From Candidatus Babelota bacterium (lineage in GTDB: Bacteria; Babelota; Babeliae; Babelales; Vermiphilaceae): a DNA stretch of 64,000 nt. Position 1 is the stretch's first letter, and every line of letters begins with the position of its first letter. Location: positions 62,001 to 126,000 of the forward strand of contig JAPLIS010000002.1 in NCBI GenBank assembly GCA_026388985.1. Reading direction: 5' to 3'. The translations under genes were made by a program, and so were the position numbers. Positions 51,701-60,762 of this stretch are shown piece by piece. The notes under the pieces were generated by a model that had not been told where the DNA came from, did not search any database, and worked only from the letters and a program-made list of their open reading frames with translations.

Positions 51701-51755
51701 TTTTTGCCTTATATTTTTTTTTATTTGGTATGTCATGAGAAAAGAATCCCCATTT

Positions 51756-53198
51756 TTACTTGCCAAAAAAGGGATCCAAAGTGCCATTGCTTAAAAAACG
51801 AGCTACCGGTAAGGGGAATGGTTCTTTTTGTACTGCGTTATAACGGGCTAAGCAAAAGTGTTGAGTGCTGGCATTCACCCAGGTGGTTCCACCAACAATA
51901 ATATTTCTATTGAAAGGATCTATTGCTATGCTGTAAGCATTTGCCCTTTGATTATTACCAAATGAGGTAACAACTAATCCATTAGTGCCAAATTCACTAC
52001 TTAAGCTACCATCTGGATTAAACGCTGCTACTGCAAAACATTGATGAGAACTTCCGGTTGGTGTAGTGTAGCCTGCTACAATAATAAAGCCATTATCATC
52101 TATTGCAACAGCGGTAGCTACACTAACATTACTATTAAAAGGAGCCACTTGCACGCCTGCGCGACCAAACGTAGTATCCAATGTCCCATTAGGATTGTAG
52201 CGTGCCAGCACAAATGCTATCCCCGTTTCAGTTGCATTGGTGGTTGTTCCTACTGCCACTATTTTACCATCTTGTTGTAAAGCAACTGCGTTAGCTCTCG
52301 CACCTCTGTTAACTAAACCAAGTGGGGTAAAATCGGTTACAATGCCCCCATTTGGGCCAGTAGGCCACGTAGTATCAAAAAATCCATTTGCAGTGTAACG
52401 AGCTAATACGAATCTGCCTCCAGATTGGCCAGAAACAATTATGGCTCCATTTTCTTGCAATGCAATACCTTTAATTGTACTAGTTGTAGTCTGGAAGGAA
52501 ATACTTCCTTGTGAAAAGCCTGGATTGGTGGCGTTAGGTCCGCCAAAAGTACTATCTAGTTGGCCATTATTGTTAAATCTGACTAGTTTAAATCTATCAT
52601 CATACCTATAAAGAGGGCCTCCAGACCTGGATAAAAAGATTCCCCCTAATAGTACTCTGTTTTGATTATCTATTGCGATAGATGTAGTTTTAAAGCTGTT
52701 GGTGGCAATGGGACCATAAGAGGCTATTGCCGTCCCCGTTGGGGCATTAAAACTGGTATCAACTGTAGTCGGATTTATATAGCGTCTTGCCATAAAACTT
52801 GATCTAGTGGTACCAGTATCTCTTCCAACATCTCCCCCAATCACAATTCTATTCAATGAATCTATTGCTATGGCTTCACCAATGGTAGGAGGGATGGTAG
52901 ATGAAAAGTCAACTTTAGCTATTTGGTTGCCATTGCTATTATAGGTCACTAAGGGCGTATATGTTAGCGTTGAAAATGCAAAACCGGTAGTAACTATAGC
53001 ATAGTCATCAGGAATTGTTTGGCGGATAGCAATGCCAGTAAGGACACCATTAAAATTGGTACTTATTACTCTTCCATCAGTACCAAATGTTCTATCTAGT
53101 TGCCCCGGAGCAGTAGCGTTGAAACTGTTTTGGCATTCGTTTTTATTCATAAACAGTAGTACAGATAAGAGTAACAATAGATGTTTTTTTTCTAGCAT
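51756..53198 (-). CDS. Secreted delta-60-repeat protein 6
   Basis: 480 residues beginning with the same MLEKKHLLLLLSVLLFMNKN as its downstream neighbour. It lacks the 40-residue linker of that gene: NECQNSFNATAPGQ joins directly to the first repeat, an apparent in-frame deletion. Its repeat region is highly similar to 50171 and 53271, including identical runs such as the NGGIVTDFTPLGLVNRGAR segment. Ends PVARFLSNGTLDPFFGK. TIGR02608-type repeats, exported. Confidence 0.85.
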   Translation of the reverse strand: MLEKKHLLLLLSVLLFMNKNECQNSFNATAPGQLDRTFGTDGRVISTNFNGVLTGIAIRQTIPDDYAIVTTGFAFSTLTYTPLVTYNSNGNQIAKVDFSSTIPPTIGEAIAIDSLNRIVIGGDVGRDTGTTRSSFMARRYINPTTVDTSFNAPTGTAIASYGPIATNSFKTTSIAIDNQNRVLLGGIFLSRSGGPLYRYDDRFKLVRFNNNGQLDSTFGGPNATNPGFSQGSISFQTTTSTIKGIALQENGAIIVSGQSGGRFVLARYTANGFFDTTWPTGPNGGIVTDFTPLGLVNRGARANAVALQQDGKIVAVGTTTNATETGIAFVLARYNPNGTLDTTFGRAGVQVAPFNSNVSVATAVAIDDNGFIIVAGYTTPTGSSHQCFAVAAFNPDGSLSSEFGTNGLVVTSFGNNQRANAYSIAIDPFNRNIIVGGTTWVNASTQHFCLARYNAVQKEPFPLPVARFLSNGTLDPFFGK

Positions 53199-53270
53199 TT
53201 TTTGCCTTGTATTTTTAGAGTTATAAAGTGTTCTAAATTTGTACTTTATTGGAATAAAACAGCACAGCTT

Positions 53271-54758
53271 TTACTTGCCAAAACGGGGATCTAAAATACC
53301 ATTGCTTGAAAAGCGAGCAACCGGCAAAGGAGCTTGTTTTTTAAGTAGGCCATTATAACACGCTAATGCAAAATGATTAGTAGTATCCTGAGTTATAGTG
53401 CCACCAACAATAATTCTTTTGCTTATTGGTTCTATAGCTACACTAGAAGCCACTACATTCTGATTATTGCCAAATGCGGTAACAACTAATCCATTAGTGC
53501 CAAATTCACTATTTAAGCTACCATCTGGATTAAACGCTGCTACTGCAAAAGATTGATGAGAACTTCCGGTTGGTGTAGTGTAGCCTGCTACAATAATAAA
53601 GCCATTATCATCTATTGCAACAGCGGTAGCTTCACTGATAGCGCTATTAAAAGGAGCCACCTGTAAGCCTCCGCTGCCAAACGTAGTATCCAATGTCCCA
53701 TCAGGATTGTAGCGTGCCAGCACAAATGCTTGTCCTGTGCCAGTTGCATTGGTGGCGGTTGTTCCTACGGCCACTATTTTACCATCTTTTTGTAAAGCAA
53801 CTGCATTAGCTCTTGCACTTTTGTTAACTAAACCAAGTGGGGTAAAATCAGTTACTGTGGACCAAACAAGAATTCCATTTGCCGTGTAACGACCCACTGA
53901 GAATCGCACTTGTAAGGATCCTTGAGTTATTATATCTGCGGATCCAGCAACAAATATGTCACCATTTTCTTGCAATGCAATGCCATTAATGCGGCTCCCG
54001 TAAACACTGTCTGAAAAGCCTCGATTGGTGGCGTTAGATCCACCAAAAGTACTATCTAGTTGGCCATTATCGTAAAATCTTACTAGTTTCCACCTCTCTT
54101 GATTCGAAGGTAAAACGCTGCCTCCTAATAGTACTCTGTTTTGATTATCTATTGCGATAGATGTAGTTTTAAAACTGTTGGTGGCACTGGCACCATAAGA
54201 GGCTATTGCCGTCCCAAAAGTGGAATCAACAGTAGTGGGATTTCTATAGCGTCTTGCCATAAAACTTGAATTAGTAGTACCAAGAGCTCTTTTAACTTCT
54301 CCCCCAATCACAATTCTATTTAATGAATCTATTGCTATGGCCGCACCAGTGGTAGGAGGGGTGGTAGATGAAAAGTCAATTTTAGCTATTTTGTTACCAT
54401 CGATGTTATAGGTTACTAAGGGCATATATGTGAGAGTACTAAATGCAAAACCGGTAGTAACTATCTCATAGTCGTCAGGAGTTGTTTGGCGGATAGCAAT
54501 ACCAGTAAGTACACCATTAAAACTTGTGGTTGTTACTCTTCCATCAGTACCAAATGTTCTATCTAGCTGACCCGGAGCAGTAGCGTTGAAACTGTTTTGT
54601 TTATCATGTTTAGCTTTTGGTTTACGATATTCTATTGCTTTATACTGTTCCTGTTCTGTTGCCAATTGGTCGTCTACGTGTATAGCTACAGAATCTAGGC
54701 ATTCACTCTTATTAATAAACAGAATCACAGATAAAAGTAGGTATTTTTTGTGTATCAT
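53271..54758 (-). CDS. Secreted delta-60-repeat protein 5
   Basis: 495 residues: signal peptide MIHKKYLLLSVILFINKSEC, linker with QLATEQEQYKAIEYRKPK (homologous to the linker of protein 7), then delta-60 repeats. The last about 20 residues and their DNA are nearly identical to protein 7 (53271-53340 against 50171-50240), more than the rest of the genes, suggesting gene conversion. Middle repeats carry the same VDFSSTTPP and AIDNQNRVLLGG motifs. Confidence 0.85.
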   Translation of the reverse strand: MIHKKYLLLSVILFINKSECLDSVAIHVDDQLATEQEQYKAIEYRKPKAKHDKQNSFNATAPGQLDRTFGTDGRVTTTSFNGVLTGIAIRQTTPDDYEIVTTGFAFSTLTYMPLVTYNIDGNKIAKIDFSSTTPPTTGAAIAIDSLNRIVIGGEVKRALGTTNSSFMARRYRNPTTVDSTFGTAIASYGASATNSFKTTSIAIDNQNRVLLGGSVLPSNQERWKLVRFYDNGQLDSTFGGSNATNRGFSDSVYGSRINGIALQENGDIFVAGSADIITQGSLQVRFSVGRYTANGILVWSTVTDFTPLGLVNKSARANAVALQKDGKIVAVGTTATNATGTGQAFVLARYNPDGTLDTTFGSGGLQVAPFNSAISEATAVAIDDNGFIIVAGYTTPTGSSHQSFAVAAFNPDGSLNSEFGTNGLVVTAFGNNQNVVASSVAIEPISKRIIVGGTITQDTTNHFALACYNGLLKKQAPLPVARFSSNGILDPRFGK

Positions 54759-54778
54759 GATAAGCCTTTTATTTTTTG

Positions 54779-54820
54779 TTAAAAGTTATAACGTGCTAAT
54801 GTCATATGCGGTTCACCATC
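54779..54820 (-). pseudogene. Fossil 3' end of an eighth delta-60-repeat gene
   Basis: The minus strand reads DGEPHMTLARYNF and stop, matching the ends GEPLMALARYNS, GVPHMALARYNS and SEPHFALARYNS of neighbouring genes. A stop codon lies directly upstream and a hairpin behind it, so only the last 13 codons survive between proteins 4 and 5. Confidence 0.6.
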
Positions 54821-54827
54821 TTATATG

Positions 54828-54870
54828 GCAGGCAGCCAGGAGTATATATGCTTCTGGCTGCCTGCTTTTT
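54828..54870 (+). terminator. Hairpin inside the propeller block
   Basis: GCAGGCAGCCAG and CTGGCTGCCTGC flank a 14-base loop and are followed on the plus strand by TTTTT. No plus-strand gene precedes it, so it may instead attenuate or process the minus-strand transcript. Confidence 0.6.
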
Positions 54871-54915
54871 ATGAACTAAGTATGTTAGCACAAATACATT
54901 ACATTTTATTTTTTG

Positions 54916-56232
54916 TTAAGAGTTGTAACGTGCTAATGCCATAAGGGGTTCACCATTTCGAGTTACATAACCAGCGACAACTATTCTATTGTTTGCATCA
55001 ATTGCAACGCCGGTAGCTATCGCATTTTCTGCATCAAAACTGGTAATAACCGTTCCGGTGCGTTGTCCATTGCCATCAGAATCGCCAAACGTGATATCAA
55101 GCTGGCCATTAAAATCATAACGGGCAACGGCAAAGCAAGAAACATTACTTTTAGATGTAGATTTTGATAGTGCTGTCTGCGTTGACCCCACCACTACTAT
55201 TTTGCCTGCATGAGCCCCACTGGTATACATGGCCATAGCGTTTGCTTGATTTGAAATAGTACCAATTTCGGTGATTTGAGTGCCCAAGAAAGTACCGCGA
55301 CTGTCATCTGGTTTGCCATCTTTATCGTAATAGGCTAATGCAAAAAATGGTTCCCCTTCGTTGTTAACGGTATAGCCAGCAGCAGTTATAAAGCCCACAT
55401 TTTCAGGTACCAATCCGTTTGCATTGTTGTTTATCACGAGCGCTTGAGCACTATCATCGGTACGGCTTGTAAGGGTAAGATTTGAAAAATCGGTGACTGT
55501 TTTGCCGTTTGTACCAAAGCTAGTATCTAAAGAGCCAGTGCTGCTATTGTAGCGTGCTAACACAAAGCGTTTTAGATTTAAAATGGTAGATTGTCCTGCT
55601 ACTACTATTTTTTGTGGTGAACTTATTCTATCTATTGCAATACTATTAATCTGTTCCATAGGACTATTTGGCGTAAAGGGAACGCTCACTTGCCACAACA
55701 AGGCCCCATTGGATATGTTGTAACGAGCTAATGCGAATCTCTTTTGTTGGCCAGCAGTTTGCGCAAATCCGCCAACAACTAAGGTGGTGCCATCTAAGGC
55801 AATAGCTTGTGCTTGGCTTGCAGTGGTGGCACCAAAAGAGTTAGTGGCAATGCCTGTGCGTAAGCCATTACCATTAGGCACAAGAGCGCCAAAGTTGGTA
55901 TCTAAAATGCCAGCACTGTTTAAACGTGCTACTGCAAAGTTATCAAATCCTGCATCATTAGTAACAGAGCCGGCAAGAAAAATATCACCATCTGTGGGGT
56001 CAATGGTAACCGCATGCGCAACCATAATGCTCGGGTTAATATTGTCTCCTGCTACAATAATGGCATTACTAGTCTGTGTGGCAACGCCAAAGAGTTGGCC
56101 GTTATTACTTATCACTATGCCATTATCACCAAAGCTGCGATCTAAAGATCCCGGATAATTTGATTTAGCGCAATAGCTCTTGTTAGTAACTAGTATGAGT
56201 AAGCATAATAATCTGACTATTTTTTGTATCAT
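54916..56232 (-). CDS. Secreted delta-60-repeat protein 4
   Basis: 438 residues, signal peptide about 1-22 (MIQKIVRLLCLLILVTNKSYC). It begins directly with YPGSLDRSFGDNGIVIS and ends EPLMALARYNS. It is closest to protein 2 (57907): shared order GQLFGVATQ, IDPTDGDIFLAGS, IATGVAIDANNRIVVAG and the FGDSDGNGQRTGTVITSFDAENA stretch near the end. This suggests a tandem duplication of a pair. About six repeats; exported; ligand unknown. Confidence 0.85.
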   Translation of the reverse strand: MIQKIVRLLCLLILVTNKSYCAKSNYPGSLDRSFGDNGIVISNNGQLFGVATQTSNAIIVAGDNINPSIMVAHAVTIDPTDGDIFLAGSVTNDAGFDNFAVARLNSAGILDTNFGALVPNGNGLRTGIATNSFGATTASQAQAIALDGTTLVVGGFAQTAGQQKRFALARYNISNGALLWQVSVPFTPNSPMEQINSIAIDRISSPQKIVVAGQSTILNLKRFVLARYNSSTGSLDTSFGTNGKTVTDFSNLTLTSRTDDSAQALVINNNANGLVPENVGFITAAGYTVNNEGEPFFALAYYDKDGKPDDSRGTFLGTQITEIGTISNQANAMAMYTSGAHAGKIVVVGSTQTALSKSTSKSNVSCFAVARYDFNGQLDITFGDSDGNGQRTGTVITSFDAENAIATGVAIDANNRIVVAGYVTRNGEPLMALARYNS

Positions 56233-56309
56233 GATCTACCTTTGTAATAGCTTAATCTGTTAAATCTGTTTTAGTGTCTGTATCTAAGTTAATTGCTCTC
56301 TATATCTAC

Positions 56310-57878
56310 TTATGATCTATAACCAGCCAATGCTGAATAGGGCTCTCCATTTGCATTATTATTGTACCCAGCAGCGATTATGCGATTTTTAGTCGGCTGA
56401 AAAATAATGCCCCGCCCGGCTGAATTTTGACTAGGATTATCAAAATCTGTTACCACCAATCCATTGGTGCCAAAATTTCTATCAATAGTACCGTCTGGCA
56501 AAAGACGGACTACTACTTGTTCCTGTGTACCATTATTGTCAGTGGTAGCAACGCCGGTTATTAAAATTCTATTTAATTGGTCAAAAGCAACAGAAAGGCC
56601 TTCAGCATCACGATTAAAGGGGACTGTTTGCACACCTGTACCATTGAATGATGTATCAGGAGAGCCATTTGATAAATAACGAGCTATTGAAATAACATCA
56701 AAGCCATCTCTATCTTGAACGTTTCCTACAACAACTATTCTGTTTTCTGAGTCGATTATCGTATCGTGTAGGCTTGAGGGACTAGCGACAGAAAATCCTG
56801 CAGCTGAATAATTAACCAGCACCAATCCATTACCATTGGGGCCAAAGTTAGCATTAAATTCACCTTGGGGGTTAAAGCGCGCTATATATCCTTGTGTCCG
56901 CGATCCCCCTCCCTGTTGCTGTGTATTGAATACTTCTGTGGTGCCAGCTGTCACGGTATAAGGAATGTTTCTTCCGGCTTCTGTTACCGTTTGTGTTCCG
57001 ATACCTTCTATAGTTTCAATAGCAGTAGGGGTAACTATGCCGGGAAATCGCTCACTTAAAGAAAACATTACGGTGCCATTAGCTCCAAACGATGTCTCTG
57101 TTTTGCCATCTTCTCTGACCTTGCCTAATGAAAGGACTTTTTTTCCTGTAGCACTATTTATAGTTTCTCCCGCCATAACAACAGAACCATCGCTGCCGAC
57201 AGCAAGATCATGAGCGCTGCTTTTAGCTGTAGAGCCTTTTTTGGTGGGTAGACCAAAAACAATGGTATTTCTACCGGGGAAAGAGCTCCCGCTATTAAAG
57301 GTACAATCAAATTCCCCATTGCTAAGATAACGTGCAACCCCAAAATTGTTGCCTGAGTAGCCAGCAACAACAAGCTTGCCTCTATTGGCCGGATTTGTAT
57401 TATCTATGGCAAGAGCGTTTGCGCCACAAGGCTCATATGTATCACCAAATATTACTATGTTAGTCCCATTGCCATTGTAGCCAAATTCAGGATCTATTTG
57501 TCCATTATCAGTGTATCCGGTGACTATAAAATGTTCGTTATTTTCACTACGTCCGGCAGTAAATATTTTGCCTTGCGTGTTAACTGCAATATCATAAATA
57601 GAACTACCGCCAAGATCTAGCTGCGATGATTTGAGGCCTTGTCTTCCAAAACTTCCATCTAAGTCGCCAGGGCTTGTGCCTACTTGAGCAGTAGGAGTAT
57701 ATACTGCTTCAAATCCTTGGGTGCTATCTGTATTGCTATCTGAAGAGTGCTTTGGCTTGCTATGCTTTGCTTTGGTTATTTTTTTATCCTTAGTATCTGT
57801 TTTAGTTTTTATTGGCGCTGCACTAATGCTTATACTTACCAACAACAGAGAAAATAAAACCTGTTTTTTTTGTATCAT
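56310..57878 (-). CDS. Secreted delta-60-repeat protein 3
   Basis: 522 residues, signal peptide about 1-20 (ending ISAAP), followed by a Lys/Thr/Ser-rich linker (KTKTDTKDKKITKAKHSKPK). About eight repeats, more divergent than the others (VNTQGKIFTAGRSEN, VGSDGSVVMAGET, IDSENRIVVVGNV). Ends ANGEPYSALAGYRS. The stop is 78 bases before the start of protein 4. Confidence 0.85.
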   Translation of the reverse strand: MIQKKQVLFSLLLVSISISAAPIKTKTDTKDKKITKAKHSKPKHSSDSNTDSTQGFEAVYTPTAQVGTSPGDLDGSFGRQGLKSSQLDLGGSSIYDIAVNTQGKIFTAGRSENNEHFIVTGYTDNGQIDPEFGYNGNGTNIVIFGDTYEPCGANALAIDNTNPANRGKLVVAGYSGNNFGVARYLSNGEFDCTFNSGSSFPGRNTIVFGLPTKKGSTAKSSAHDLAVGSDGSVVMAGETINSATGKKVLSLGKVREDGKTETSFGANGTVMFSLSERFPGIVTPTAIETIEGIGTQTVTEAGRNIPYTVTAGTTEVFNTQQQGGGSRTQGYIARFNPQGEFNANFGPNGNGLVLVNYSAAGFSVASPSSLHDTIIDSENRIVVVGNVQDRDGFDVISIARYLSNGSPDTSFNGTGVQTVPFNRDAEGLSVAFDQLNRILITGVATTDNNGTQEQVVVRLLPDGTIDRNFGTNGLVVTDFDNPSQNSAGRGIIFQPTKNRIIAAGYNNNANGEPYSALAGYRS

Positions 57879-57906
57879 TGTATCTATCCTTTATAGTAAT
57901 AAAATA

Positions 57907-59295
57907 TTAAGAGTTATACCGCGCAAGTGCCATATGGGGCACGCCATTGTGCATCACATAGCCAACGACAACTATTTTATTGTTTGAATCAATCGTAACA
58001 CCAGTAGCTAGTGCATTTTCTGCATTAAAACTGGTAATAACCGTACCGGTGCGCTGCCCATTGCCATCAGAATCACCAAATGTTGTATCAAGTTGGCCAT
58101 TAACATCGTAACGGGCAATGGCAAAGCATGCAATGGCTGTTTTAGATTTAGAGAGTACAGTTGTTGTTACCCCAGCAACTACGATCTTGCCCGCGTTAGG
58201 TCCTGTTATGTATAGTGCAAGCGCATTGCCTTCATTTGCACTAGTACCAATAGGAGTGAGTTCAGTCCCTATATACGTACCAAAATTGTTATTTGGTTGG
58301 CCTTGGTTATTATAGCTTGCTAGCGCAAAACAACGCCTACCTTCCCTTGATTGTCCAAAAGAAGCATCCAATGTGCCATCAGAATAAAAAAGAGCAACCG
58401 GTAATGCTTCCTGGCTTGGGCTTTGTGCAAAGCCAGCTGCAATTATTTGATTCTGTAGGTTTATAGATACGGCTTGTGCTGTATCGTTTTGATTAATACT
58501 GCCAAAGTTGGCAACTATTCTGCCTTGATTGCCAAAGCTAGTATCTAAAGCGCCATTAGTAATGTTGTAGCGTGCTAACACAAAGCGTTGTTGGTCGTTA
58601 ATGACGGTTTGCCCTGCTACTACTATTCTGCTTTGTTGGTCTATTGCAACACCATTAATCTGCTCTAAAGGATTATTTTGGGTAAAAGGTGAGATGTTGG
58701 TTTTCCATACCAAGGCCCCATTATCTATGCGGTAACGAGCTAAGGCGAACTTTTTGTTGCCAGCTGTTTGGGCAAATCCGCCAACAACTATGGCGCTATT
58801 ATTATTATTATTAACATCTAAAGCAATAGCATGTGCCTGACTGGTAGTGTTAGCACCAAAAGAGGTAATCGCAAGGCCCGTTGTAGATCCACCAAAACTG
58901 TTATCTAAAGTGCCTGCGCTGTTTAAACGTGCTACAGCAAAATCATTGTTAACAGAGCCGGCAAGATAAATATCTTCGTCTAGTTTGTTTATCTCAACCG
59001 CATAGGCAACCATACTGCTTGGATGGATATCGTCTCCTGCTACAACAATGTTATTGTTAGCCTGTGTAGCAACGCCAAAGAGTTGGCCCCGCTTACTTAT
59101 TACTATGCCTTGACCGTTTCCAAAGCTACCATCTAAAGATCCTGGGTATGTGCCAACCTGAGTAGTAGTTGTTATAAGTGATTGCTTGTGTTTAGAAGAA
59201 TGCTTTGACGTGCTGTGTTTAGTTTTTGTTAATGCCGGCTTTATGCTTGTACTTATCAATAACATACACAGTAAAACCTGTTTTTTGTCTATCAT
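57907..59295 (-). CDS. Secreted delta-60-repeat protein 2
   Basis: 462 residues, signal peptide about 1-19 (MIDKKQVLLCMLLISTSIK), basic His/Ser/Lys linker, then repeats closely related to protein 4. One repeat carries a partial duplication (LPVALFYSDGTLDASFGQ followed by RRCFALASYNNQGQPNNNFG). Ends GVPHMALARYNS. The stop lies 28 bases before the start of protein 3. Confidence 0.85.
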   Translation of the reverse strand: MIDKKQVLLCMLLISTSIKPALTKTKHSTSKHSSKHKQSLITTTTQVGTYPGSLDGSFGNGQGIVISKRGQLFGVATQANNNIVVAGDDIHPSSMVAYAVEINKLDEDIYLAGSVNNDFAVARLNSAGTLDNSFGGSTTGLAITSFGANTTSQAHAIALDVNNNNNSAIVVGGFAQTAGNKKFALARYRIDNGALVWKTNISPFTQNNPLEQINGVAIDQQSRIVVAGQTVINDQQRFVLARYNITNGALDTSFGNQGRIVANFGSINQNDTAQAVSINLQNQIIAAGFAQSPSQEALPVALFYSDGTLDASFGQSREGRRCFALASYNNQGQPNNNFGTYIGTELTPIGTSANEGNALALYITGPNAGKIVVAGVTTTVLSKSKTAIACFAIARYDVNGQLDTTFGDSDGNGQRTGTVITSFNAENALATGVTIDSNNKIVVVGYVMHNGVPHMALARYNS

Positions 59296-59334
59296 TCTAT
59301 CTATCCTTTATAGTAATAAAATAGTAATAAAATA

Positions 59335-60744
59335 TTAAGAGTTATACCGTGCTAATGCAAAATGTGGTTCAGAGAGAGTGTCATATACATAACCTGCTAC
59401 TAGAATTTTATTATTGTTATCTATAAGCGCATCTTGAGCTATCGCACTTTGATTGTCAAAGCTAGTGGTAGTAGTTCCGGTGCGTTGCCCGCTTGTGCCC
59501 AATGTCTCATCGCCAAATGTGGCGTCTAGTTTGCCGTTTCTTTTTGCCCGCGCAAGAGCAAAGCGTGCTTTTAAGTTACTTTCTGCTGGGGTAGCGGTAC
59601 CCACCATAACTATCCGTTCATTAGTATCCAAAGCAACAGCTTGTGCTTGAGCAGAACTTTTTGGGTCAAAAAAAACAGTAAGAGGGGTGCCTCTATACGC
59701 AAACGATTTGTTTAATATACCGTTACTCGTATATTCTGTTACAAAAAAGTAAGACGTATTGACCGTACTTTTGGTAGTACCGAGGATTACAATAGTATCA
59801 TCTTTATCTATTGCCACAGCAACTGCTTCAGTCTCACGCGGAAATTGAGAAGTTACCAAGCCGTTAGTAGTATTTCCAAACGGATACTGTTCCCCTTGTT
59901 CTGTATATTTGGCTACCGCTAATTGACGCTTATTGCTAATGGTTGCATATCCCACAACAACTATATCATAATGGTTGCTGCTTTTTTTTATCAATGCAAC
60001 ATCCTTGATTTGTTCAAACAATGTTTCAGCTTCCCCATCATTGCCAAAGGTAGTATCAATTATGCCTTCAGGTGTATAGCGCATCAGCAATCCTTTATCT
60101 GGCGTGCATGGATCTCTTCTATAGCCACCAGCAATGAGTCTACCCTGTGAATCGGTGACCATAGATTTGATTTCGCTTTGGATAGCATTTAAAAGGCGTA
60201 TAGAAATTTTGCCAATGCGTTCAGGGTCATTATCTTCAGGATCAGTTCCCGGAACAGGAAGCCCAAAGTGGGGGTTTAGCGTGCCATCTATATTATAGTT
60301 TGCGGCCGCAATAACAGCATCACTAAATCCTGCAGTAGCTATAGTGTTATTTTTTTTAATTACTACTGTGTTGGCACTATCAACGATTAAATCTTCTTGC
60401 ACAAAAGGAGTGGTGACTAACCCATCCTCACCAAAGCCTTGATCCACAGATCCATTATTGTTAAAACGCGCAACGCCAAAATGTTTACCAATGGTATCAA
60501 TTACTTGGCCCACTTCAATTATTTTAGATCCTTGCAGAGTAACCCCATTTCCTTGTCCAATAAAATCAGTTACCACCTTTCCCTGATTGCCAAAACTACT
60601 ATCTAATCTGCCGGGTCCTGTTTGTATAAAAAAGCCAGTATCCATATCTGGTCGCTGCCGTGGTGAATGGGTAGCAGTTTTTTTAGCTACACAGTCATTA
60701 CCTATGCTTATACATGCAACAAGCACATACATTTTTTTCATCAT
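59335..60744 (-). CDS. Secreted delta-60-repeat protein 1
   Basis: 469 residues, signal peptide about 1-20 (MMKKMYVLVACISIGNDCVA). It has the most divergent repeat set (GRLDSSFGNQGKVVTDF, VDQGFGEDGLVTTPF, IDTTFGNDGEAETLF, LDATFGDETLGTSGQRTG). Ends EPHFALARYNS. First of the seven, directly after the outer-membrane barrel genes with an 18-base gap, so co-transcription with them is likely. Confidence 0.85.
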   Translation of the reverse strand: MMKKMYVLVACISIGNDCVAKKTATHSPRQRPDMDTGFFIQTGPGRLDSSFGNQGKVVTDFIGQGNGVTLQGSKIIEVGQVIDTIGKHFGVARFNNNGSVDQGFGEDGLVTTPFVQEDLIVDSANTVVIKKNNTIATAGFSDAVIAAANYNIDGTLNPHFGLPVPGTDPEDNDPERIGKISIRLLNAIQSEIKSMVTDSQGRLIAGGYRRDPCTPDKGLLMRYTPEGIIDTTFGNDGEAETLFEQIKDVALIKKSSNHYDIVVVGYATISNKRQLAVAKYTEQGEQYPFGNTTNGLVTSQFPRETEAVAVAIDKDDTIVILGTTKSTVNTSYFFVTEYTSNGILNKSFAYRGTPLTVFFDPKSSAQAQAVALDTNERIVMVGTATPAESNLKARFALARAKRNGKLDATFGDETLGTSGQRTGTTTTSFDNQSAIAQDALIDNNNKILVAGYVYDTLSEPHFALARYNS

Positions 60745-60762
60745 AGTTTATCCTTTATGTTA

